Positions 49,071 through 58,900 of a stretch of 64,000 nt of DNA are shown one piece after another. A model generated the notes under the pieces. The model saw only the letters and a list, made by a program, of their open reading frames with translations. It had not been told where the DNA came from and did not search any database. Origin of the DNA: Dillenia suffruticosa (taxonomy: Eukaryota > Streptophyta > Magnoliopsida > Dilleniales > Dilleniaceae); assembly GCA_033439265.1 (NCBI GenBank), contig JAVTVX010000031.1:13553001-13617000 (forward strand), written 5' to 3'. Each line of letters begins with the position of its first letter. The stretch's first letter is position 1. The position numbers and the translations under genes are program-made.

Positions 49071-49724
49071 TAGAGATCAATCCAAGAGAAAATGTGAGTG
49101 TTATAGTGGTCAAGAATGAAAGAAAATTGCAGGACAACTCATCGACAACTAAATATGATAAAGAGGCCGAACAGAACAAAATATCAATATTGAATGAATC
49201 GGCCACAAAGGTAAGTGAGTAACCGAACAACTCAAATTTGAAACTAACGATCTCTCCTCCTTTTCTTGGTAGGTTGGCATATTCCGAGAAATAAGATGAT
49301 GAGAATGAGATGGACTTCATTGTTCATGACTCTTTTATGCAAAATAAATTGGATTTTGTGTTTGAGGAGAATTTTATAAATAATTTTATACAATGGGATA
49401 AATGTTTTCAAGACAAACTCCAATATCGAAAGTAATTTATGGTAGACCAAAAAGTTCTTCATTTGATTCAAAAATGAAATTCATGCCAGACAAGTTGAAG
49501 TCAAAATAAACTGAACCGATATTTGAACGAGGTTGAAACAAGGAGATCTTGTCGAGCCAAAAACACTAAATGAAGACGCTTATTGGAAAGCAACCCAATA
49601 TTTTTTTATGATTTATTTATTTTTATTTTTGTTTTTGTTTATTTACTTTCATTTATGTTGGCTTGATTTATGGTTGATCCTTGATTTAGGTTTGAAAAAA
49701 AAAACAAACAGAAGTGGACTCTTG

Positions 49725-50056
49725 TTAAGGTATGCCCACGCCTTAACTCTTTTGCTCACACTAAGTAAAGGGATAGCTTTACTCTAGGTTTAGGGCGTGC
49801 CCATGCCCTAACCCAACTTCACTTCTTCCCACAAGAGCATACAATGATAGTCATACACATGATTTAAAGCGTACCCACGCCCTAAAATCAACCAATTTCT
49901 GTAAAAAAAAAATAATAATAAATAGAGAGAGAGAGAAAAACAAATTACATTTCTATTCTAACACATGTCTTTCATTTTTTTTTAGAGTTTCTCTCTCCAC
50001 CTTGAAGCCTCAAGAATGGAGTGAAATGCTTGATGATTAAGGCGTGCCCATATTAT
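49725..50056. repeat. Four dispersed copies of a GGCGTGCCCACGCC palindrome
   Basis: TTAAGGTATGCCCACGCCTT (49725), TAGGGCGTGCCCATGCCCTA (49791), TTAAAGCGTACCCACGCCCT (49865) and AAGGCGTGCCCA (50037) are variants of one near-perfect inverted repeat in the non-coding 3' region of the Athila-type element. The GC-rich hairpins stand out in AT-rich DNA. Confidence 0.6.
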
Positions 50057-50939
50057 AGCTCTTTTTTCGAGTTTGCTAGAATTGTTCCTCCATATTCTAC
50101 TCCACCCTAGGGGAGTATTGTTCTTACATTTCTCTTTTATTTCTTTATTTTTTTTCTTTTATTTTGTTTGATTGATTTATGCATTTTTTTATCTCTCAAC
50201 TTAAACATACATTGGGGACAATGTATGATTTAGGTGTGAGGGGATATTAAGTATTTTCCTTCTTTATTTTTGACACTATATTTTTTTATTACATTAGTTT
50301 AAATTTTGTTTCTTTAAAAAAATAAAAAATAAGAAAAATAAGAAAAATTTTGAAAAAAAAAATTTGAACTTTTTTAGTTGATGTATACTTTAGTTAGCTG
50401 GAGATGTATGACAAATGGCTTGTATTAATGGATTTTGTACTTGAAATAGCTACTCATGTCTTTAATAGTTTTCTTTGAATGATGAGCATACAAAAATTTG
50501 ACACAAACTCTACTTAAAAAGTGAGATTTTGAACAAAAAACGAGCAATTTCACTTTTTGTGCTCGAGATTATTTTTCTTGATGAGTGATTATCACACTTG
50601 GATTGCAGATTCTAGAACTTACATTGTTATACATATTGAGACCGCATTCTAAGATTTCATGCACTGAAATAACAAAGTCACTTAGGTTTTACCACTTTTG
50701 GCTTTCAAAAAAATTCCTACCCTGATTTCATAAATCTGTAGTTAACCCAATTTGAGTTTTTACCCTTTTTCTTCTTTAAAACCGTTCAAAACAACACAAA
50801 ACCTTTATTTTAGCCTTCATTTCAAATCCTTGTACTAAAGGTATATATAGTTAATTGCATGGTTTTGATTTCATTTTTGTCTCAATGGAAAGATGATGAT
50901 TGGAGTTTGATATTGATATTTTCATTGAAATGATGTATT

Positions 50940-51050
50940 TTCGAAAAAAAAGGGAAAAACGATGAAAAAAAAAGGAAAAAAAAGAGAAAAAAAAAAAGGA
51001 AAAAAAAAGGAGAAAAAAAAGAAAAAAAAAAAGAGAAAAAAAAGATGAGA
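50940..51050. repeat. Homopurine (A/G) tract
   Basis: About 110 bp of nearly uninterrupted purines, A runs separated by G or GG. It is low-complexity sequence within the non-coding part of the Athila-type element and could adopt triplex or bent structures. Confidence 0.7.
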
Positions 51051-51693
51051 AAGAGAATTGTTATATTTTGATTGAAAATTCATTTTTTACACTTCAGTAA
51101 TGGAAATTGAGAAAACATTTGATATTTTTGTATGCTGTTTGCTATTGTCTATTCATTTGAAAAGTAAGTAGTCAATTTTGTTTACTATTTGTTGAGGCAA
51201 AGATTCGTCGATTTCATAAGAATTATGTGGATTAATTATATATTTTCTTTGGTATGTTTTTAACTCTTAAATATTCTTTTATCCTACCATTTACCCAAGT
51301 CTCGTTACAACCAAATAAAAGACATTTAGATTGATGCAAGAAAATTTCAAATTCTAAATGGTGGATATTTGATATATTTGCAAACATTTGGTAATGTCAT
51401 TCAATGTTATTGATTTCAGATATATATATTTTTTTCACCACTTTCGAGTACATTTGAGTGAACCCCTTTGGAGAGAATTGTTGAATTTTGCTGTTTGTAT
51501 TTCATAATTGGGATGTGTGGTGGCTGTTTTAGTGCATAATATTGTGAAATATTTATTGTTTCGATTATTTATTCAGATTGACTCTTATGGCATATATTGA
51601 CTTGGAAGTTTGGAAGAAAAAAATAGGTCAGATAGTTTAAATTCATTTGAGTTAGGGATGCTTGGGCACAAGTATCATCTAGGTGTGGGGGAA

Positions 51694-53167
51694 TTCGATA
51701 GTAGTTAAATGAGTGTCATATTTACAATTGATTTTGTTTTATTTTTGAATAAATATTACATTAATATTTATATTTTATGACATTTGACTTGTTAGAATTG
51801 AAGGAGGAGACTCATTAAAGAAAGTGAAAAAAAAGAGTTTAATTGGAGCAATTATGAAAAAATAAAAAATTAGACAACAATACTCTTTCATTAGCACGTT
51901 AACACGTGGATATCAAGAGACAATGCAAGATTTTGAAAATTTACTGTAATAAAAATTTCCTTTCTCAATTGTACATTCAAAAGGAAATGAAATGAAATTG
52001 AAAATATTAAAAGTTTTGAAAATATTTATTTCATTTCTAATATTTAAGAAAAATGAATTTTTAAAAATATAAATCTTTTAAAATATTATCTTTTAATAAG
52101 TTTATATTTTACTATCTTTTTATTTATTTAATAGTTATTTAGGTTAGCAACTGGCTGGCTATATATATATATTCTCTTTTATTCTTGACTTGAGAGGCAA
52201 CTTTTGGGAGAGGAGGCAACCCGGGGGGGGGGGGCAGTAGCTACTTAAGCCAGGAAAGCACATTTCTTTTGTTTAGGAAAAGCAAAGTACTGTAGCGGCC
52301 GCGAAGCATTTAGTTTTCAGCCATGTAACTCCAACATTTTCCATCCATTTTTATTTATTTTGTGAGTTTTATTTTTAGTATATTTTGTTTCTAATTTATT
52401 TTTCTAATCAAAGGGTTATTGAATTATTGATTTTCAATGGTTGTGAGATCTAATTAGATATATTAATTCAATATATTATAGATATTTATTTAATTCATGC
52501 ATTTCATAGATCATAATTTTCTAAGATTTATTGAATAGGTTGGCCGATATTTAACAGTTCTAGAATAAACTACAACTAGTTAAAACGGCAAATCCGTAAT
52601 TGTTTATTAGTTTTAATGAAGTTGTGAATGACATTTATGTTATGGAATTGAATAATCTAATTTAAATGAACTCGTCGTGTGTTTGTTAGTTAAAATTGGA
52701 TCTTTCTAAATTTTAATATTATTAAGATTTTAAATTTTTTAAGAGTTTCTCTGGAATTAACTTTCGATTAGAGAAATAATTAACGAATTTCTCTTAATTA
52801 TAAACGAATTAAGGAAAGATGGTCGTTGGACATTTGTTGACGACTATAACCAATTTATCTATAGTTGTTGAAATCTTAAATTAGGTCGATAATCAATCGA
52901 ATAAAATTAAGGTGGATATAATTCTTTTGACTAGACTTTATTCTTATTGATATTTTCTTTTTTAATAGATATTATTTAATTATTCTATTTTAATTGATTT
53001 TGTTGATTTATTTTATTAATTTAGTTAAACTCAAATCCCCATATTTTTTGTTTTATTTTTATTTGTCTTAAAAGAGATAAATTAACCATTTCGTATAAAT
53101 TCGATTCTACTCACCTTAAACTCGTTTTTAGTGAAACAGATATTTTATTTTTGATTGTTTAACGATA
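51694..53167 (+). repeat. 3' LTR of the Athila-type element
   Basis: Starts after the polypurine tract at TCGATAG (canonical TGATAG mutated). A TATA-like CTATATATATATATTCTC lies at about 52161-52178. A G12 run (52223-52234) and a GCGGCCGC word (52295-52302) lie in the presumed leader. The final 850 bp repeat the truncated 5' LTR. Confidence 0.75.
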
Positions 53168-54879
53168 TGGAAGTTAAACAATGAAAACAAAAATTCATTT
53201 AATAACTCCATTTTCTTTAAAAATATTATTATATACCAAATATTTTTGTCAAAATCTATTAATAAAAACAATGAAAACTTCAAGTGTCATGTTTTGGGTA
53301 TTTATAAATAAACTCATTTAATACATATAATAGTACAAAAAAATATGCATATTGAAAAAATATGAATAAATTCTAATTATCATTTTTTAAATTATAGTAT
53401 TAAATTGCCCGAAAGTTTAATTTTTTTTAGAGTCAATTATTTGACGAGATTATGATAACAAGGTTACAATTTATATAATAAATTCTCACCAAATTCATTT
53501 TCATCCATTTTTTTAGGCCACCCGACATGGGTGAAGAGAGGTCACATTGTCTAAGCTGTCCTTGAAAGCTGAAAAGGGAGTGACCCTTCTTTCTATTTAG
53601 GCCCTACTAGATGTTGGTTCCTCTCCTTGGCCCCTCCTCACTCCCAAATTGCAAATTGCCATTGCAATTTCATCATAAACCTCATTAGTCATTAGCATAT
53701 CTCCATAGGTGAAAAATCCTTTTTCAATTTTCTTTGTTATCATATTAACATAGTGAAAAAATCATTGACATTGCTATTTTTTTTTTTTTACCGCTGTTGT
53801 CGGTATTTTCACCTATTATAAAATATTTTTACGTCAAAATCATATTTTGTTACGGTAAAGATGCGTAAACTATTGTTACTTGATCGAAAAGTCAAACAAT
53901 TACAAAATTTTTCATTATCTACAAGAGTTTTATCAAAATTTTTCAAATAATTTTCTTCATAATCCACTGGGATAAAACTATTGCTCAAGAGTCCCTTGCC
54001 TTTAAAAGTAACATTAGGATGCATATTATTTAACGGCAAAACAAAACATTAAGAAAGAAAAAAAAATGGTTTTTTGTTATTTAATAATTAAAAAAAAGAA
54101 AGACAGATAATTTTTTTTTAAATTCAATATACGGCTTAATCACGTCGAAATTACACAATTGAGACTACTTCTCTCTCCTTCTTTTTTTTGGGATATTTGA
54201 ACATCTAATCTGTATTATTCGATTAATTTGATTCGAGTATTATAGGGTTCGATTTAGAAATGAACTTTTTTAACGTCTATTTTTTTATTCTCAAAATTCA
54301 AATTTGAGATATTGATAGTAATTTTTTTTATACTATCACTGCATACACTAAATAATTTTTAATTTATGTCTTTTATTTATATGAATAATTTTATTTGCAA
54401 ATACTTATAAGGGATATCATCTGTGGGACAGCGGTGCAAGTTCAATTATTTTGGCGAACCGCACCCACCACTTTGAGATGACCTTCGTTTTTTTTCTGAT
54501 GGGATCTTTTCACAATAGTCGCTTTCAAATAATTAAAAGTTTTAGCTTAAATAATTATTTAAATGTGATTTTATAAAAGTTAACGAGGACTTTTACCAGG
54601 TAAATCCAAAAAAAAAAATAATTATCATGCAAAAGGGAACAATAATATTTGTCGATTCAACGACATTTACTTAATTTTAATGACTGAATACCAATATTTT
54701 TTAAATAAAATCTTAAATTTAAATTTTATGTACGATAAAAACAAGGATATAAAAAAATTTAAACAAAAAAATGTTTGTCGATTAAGATTAAGGTAAAATA
54801 TGTAAAATTCAATAAAAAATATTATTATGATTAAATTAAATGACCCATTGAAACAAGTTCATTAAAGAGTATTAATATA
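53168..54879. other. AT-rich intergenic DNA
   Basis: A less AT-rich patch at 53510-53650 has no coding frame. A short dispersed repeat related to 20950-21060 (ATTCGATTAATTTGATTCGA near 54219) is present. No gene found. Confidence 0.45.
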
Positions 54880-55086
54880 GACGGTGGTTAATCAATTTTT
54901 TTTTAAAATTGAATGATCAGTCACTCTATCTCTTAATTAGAGATCTCGATTTTGAGTTTTGAAAATAATAAAAAAGGATTTAAGAGACTCAACCTCTAAA
55001 ATGAGTCCAACTGTAGTTAAACCGAATTAATCGGATAAATCTCATATACTAATGTGAAAATTAAAAAAAAAATGACAGTGGTTAAT
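54880..55086 (+). mobile_element. SINE, family A, with TSD
   Basis: Body about 54893-55073, flanked by GACGGTGGTTAAT (54880-54892) and GACAGTGGTTAAT (55074-55086). It shares AAGGATTTAAGAGACTCAAC, CTCTAAAATG and CCGAATTAATCGGATAAAT with the copy at 26982-27131 and ends in an A-rich tail. A TCTCGATTTTGAGTTTTG segment stands at the B-box position. Confidence 0.7.
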
Positions 55087-55662
55087 AGTAATTTTTTAAT
55101 ATTACTAAATAAATTAAAAAAAAAACCCACCTCTTTTCATTTCATTTTTCTTAAAAGATAGTTATTAAGATTTTTTAATAGAATTTTTTTGTGATTAAAA
55201 ATGTGAAGGCCAATTAATAATTGATATCCAAATATTGTTTATTAGACTTAAATATATATTCAAAATAATACGATACCTAAAATTTCACACGATTTTATTA
55301 TAGTGATTGTGCATAAAACGAAATTTCTCAAAAAGACAAAAATATATATATACACACACTTCTGCAAAAACTAAAAAAAAAAAAAAAGTAAATCCTAACA
55401 CTGATAAATAGAAAAAACAAGCCGTAGGAGTGTTCTTGTTTTGTTAGTTTACGATTGTTATCACATATAAAAATCATGTTTCAATCGAAAACAAATTAAA
55501 TAAAAGAGAACTGTGGATATATCGAAACAACATAGAGTAATTTTTGTCGCACAATAATCTTCTGAAATTATTAAAAGAAAAGAAATGCAGATAAAGACGT
55601 TGCAAGAGCATTTTTCAAGCAAATTGGAGCATTTATTGCATGAGGTCAGCAATACTTGAAGA

Positions 55663-55663
<1 letters not shown>

Positions 55664-55705
<42 letters not shown>

Positions 55706-55767
55706 TAGAGAAAACAGAGTTCACAAATCAGTTATGGCAAAGATTAGTGGTGTAGGGAAAAAAGATG

Positions 55768-55807
<40 letters not shown>

Positions 55808-55873
55808 ATTAGAAAAACAGAGTTCACAAATCAGTACCGGCAGAGATTAGTGGTATAGGGAAAAGAGATGAAT
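55664..55873. repeat. 103-bp tandem duplication with (GA)n in the PHYE 5' flank
   Basis: AAAACAGAGTTCACAAATCA occurs at 55711 and 55814; each copy continues with AGATTAGTGGT.TAGGGAAAA and is preceded by a (GA)n tract (55668-55702 and 55771-55804). It ends about 120 bp before the PHYE start codon, so it probably lies in the 5' leader or core promoter. Confidence 0.8.
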
Positions 55874-55995
55874 AAGCAGGAATTAAAAGCGGTGGCGGAG
55901 ATATTGAAAATCCTAGCTCACAAATCAAAAGTTGACACTTCAAATGAAAATTGTGCACAAAACCGACATGTAAACTTGGGAATACAAAAGAAAAA

Positions 55996-58900
55996 ATGGG
56001 ATTAGGAGCAAACAACACATATTCATCAACAGGTGCAAGGAACATGAAACACATAAACAAGAACGAAGTAATTGCTCAGTACAATGCAGATGCTAGACTT
56101 TTGGCTGAATTTGAACAATCTGGTGAGTCTGGTAGGTCTTTTAATTACTCTAGATCAGTTGCTGATGCTTCAAATTCTGTGCCTGAAGAACAGATCACTG
56201 CTTATTTGTCTAGAATCCAAAGGGGTGGTTTGATTCAACCCTTTGGTTGTATGCTTGCTATTGAAGAACCCACTTTTAGAATCATAAGTTATAGTGAAAA
56301 TTGCTTTGATTTGTTGGGTTTGAACTTGAACAGTGTTTATGAAGGAAAAACATTTCTGGGTCTACTTGGGATTGATGCTAGAACCCTTTTTACCCCTTCT
56401 TCCGGGGTTTCATTGTCTAAGGCTGTAAATTCCAGGGAAATTTCTCTCTTAAACCCTATTTGGGTTCATTCTAGACATTCCCAGAAGCCATTTTATGCTA
56501 TACTTCATCGAATTGATGTTGGGATTGTGATTGATTTGGAGCCCACTAGAACTAGTGATCCTGCATTGTCACTTGCTGGGGCGGTGCAATCTCAGAAGTT
56601 GGCGGTTCGGGCGATTTCTAGGTTACAGTCACTTCCTGGGGGAGATATTGGGGTTCTGTGTGATACTGTTGTGGAGGAAGTTCAGAAGCTTACTGGGTAT
56701 GATAGGGTTATGATTTATAAGTTCCATGATGATGACCATGGTGAGGTTGTGTCAGAAATTAGAAGGTCTGATTTAGAGCCATATTTAGGGTTGCATTATC
56801 CTGCAACTGATATCCCACAAGCTTCTCGCTTCTTGTTCAAACAGAACCGTGTTAGAATGATTTGTGATTGCAATGCAATTGCTGTTAAGGTTGTTCAAAA
56901 TGAAGAGTTGAAGCAACCTCTTTGCCTAGTGAATTCTACTCTAAGGTCACCTCATGGTTGTCATACCCAGTACATGGCCAACATGGGCTCCGTTGCCTCA
57001 TTGGTGATGGCAGTTGTTATTAATGGCAACGATTCGTCTAGACTTTGGGGTTTGGTAGTATGCCACCACACAACTCCAAGGTATGTTCCTTTTCCCCTTC
57101 GGTATGCATGTGAATTCCTCATGCAAGCATTTGGGCTGCAGCTATACATGGAGCTCCAATTGGCAACACAGTTGGCTGAGAAAAAGATTCTTAGGATGCA
57201 AACCTTATTATGTGATATGCTTCTTCGAGATGCCCCATTTGGGATTGTCACTCAATCCCCTAGTATCATGGATCTTGTGAAGTGTGATGGAGCGGCTCTT
57301 TACTATGGGGGGAAATGCTGGATGCTAGGTATAACCCCAAGTGAATTGCAAGTCAAAGATATTGCAGATTGGTTGCTTAAGACGCATGGCGATTCCACGG
57401 GATTTAGTACAGATAATTTGGCAGATGCTGGTTATCCAGGAGCTGCTTCACTGGGTGATGCAGTTTGTGGAATGGCTATGGCAAAGATCACTTCAAAGGA
57501 CTTTCTATTCTGGTTTAGGTCTCACACTGCAAAGGAAGTAAAATGGGGTGGAGCTAAACATCATCCAGAGGATAAAGATGATGGTGCAAGAATGCACCCA
57601 AGATCCTCGTTTAAAGCTTTTCTTGAGGTGGCCAAAAGTAGAAGTCTGCCATGGGAGGCTTCAGAGATTAATGCCATTCACTCATTACAACTTATAATGA
57701 GAGATTCATTTCAGGATATTGATGATAATAGTTCCAAGGCAATAAATTATTCTAAACTGCATTTGTCAGAGATGCAAGGAATTGATGAACTTAGTTCAGT
57801 GGCATGTGAGATGGTTAGATTGATTGAGACTGCCACAGCTCCTATTTTTGGGGTTGATTCAGGTGGTCTCATCAATGGCTGGAATGCAAAAGTGGCAGAA
57901 TTGACTGGATTACTAGCAGCAGAAGCCATGGGGAAGTCCCTTATTGATCAACTTATTCATGAGGATTCCCAGGCTCTTGCTGAAAGTCTACTATCCAAGG
58001 CTCTGCAAGGTAAACCTTTTTTTACATGAATAATGCAGTAATAATGAATACGGGGAAGATGGCTTATCATCAATAGTATCATTAGGCACACAACAATAAC
58101 AAAAAAATTGGGTCTTAATCCCAAATTTTGGAGTAGGTAGTTTGAGAGAAAAATAAAAAAAAATTAAAGTTTGAAAGCAAAAATAGAGAAGATAAAACTA
58201 AAGACTAAAAATAAAAATAATAAAAAGAAAGGAGTAAAAATAAACTATCCATAGAAATTTAAAATAATTCAGCTGGTTTGAATTTTTCTACGCTATTCGT
58301 TCCTATCTGAAATTATTTTCCTAATTTAACTGTTAACACTCGTATCTTTATGGATAATTTGTATCCAAATTTGTAACGGTTTATCTTGACGTTTCATTAA
58401 ATCTTCTGCATTTAACGTTTTGCTTTTCCTAATTGGTGTATCTTTGGGTCTTCGTTACTCGTGTCCAAATCACTTTAAGCGATATTTTCTTATCTTATCC
58501 ACAATTGAATTCACTCTCAACTTAATACGTTTTTCTTCATTTCTATTTTTTTTTTTCTAATTTTACCATATATCCATCAGATTCTAGTTACAACCATTTT
58601 ATCCTCTTATTTCTGTTTAATGATTCAACATTTGGTGCCATACAATAAACTGTGGTTCTTTAAAACTTCCCTTTCAATTGCAATGGGATCGTGCGATTGA
58701 AAAGAATTTTAGATGTATTTCACTATTTTATCCAAGCCGATTGGATCTTATGATTTACATCCCCATCTATGTTGCCATCACTTTGAATGATGGATCCAAA
58801 ATATCTAAAACATTCACTAGGCAGATACATTAGGTAAAATTGGAATGTGTTTTGTTTCTTGTACATGACAACAACCAGAATTTGCTTAATTATTGCTTCA

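Larger units (their letters stand above)
46876..53167 (+). mobile_element. Internally deleted Athila-type Ty3/gypsy element
   Basis: The 3' LTR spans about 51694-53167 (1.47 kb). The 5' LTR keeps only the part homologous to 52314-53167 (46876 to about 47728), its U3 being lost. After the 5' LTR comes TTTTAGTGCCGTTGTCGGGAA, a decayed Athila/Tat primer binding region (tRNA-Asp type). A gag relic starts at 47875, followed by a pol-end relic (FMPDKLKSK near 49475), a GCTTATTGGAAAGCAACCCAA segment typical after pol, about 2 kb of non-coding DNA, and a purine tract (AGGTGTGGGGGAATT, 51681-51695). Protease, RT, RNase H and integrase are missing. Many stops and the divergent LTRs show an old insertion. 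Confidence 0.85.

Noticed and set aside
52223..52302. G12 run and GCGGCCGC (NotI) word as possible vector or adapter contamination
   Set aside because: They sit inside a continuous 3' LTR with normal flanks; no polylinker or vector sequence is adjacent.
55951..55995. Upstream in-frame ATG of the PHYE frame
   Set aside because: The extra 15 residues ([15 protein letters not shown]) have no counterpart in known PHYE N-termini; MGLGANN aligns with the family start.
58015..58029. Reading through the PHYE exon 1 donor to a stop, suggesting a truncated 692-codon phytochrome
   Set aside because: A good GT donor at 58010 and the acceptor at 59443 rebuild the conserved ALQGEE; downstream PAS and kinase-like exons follow in phase.
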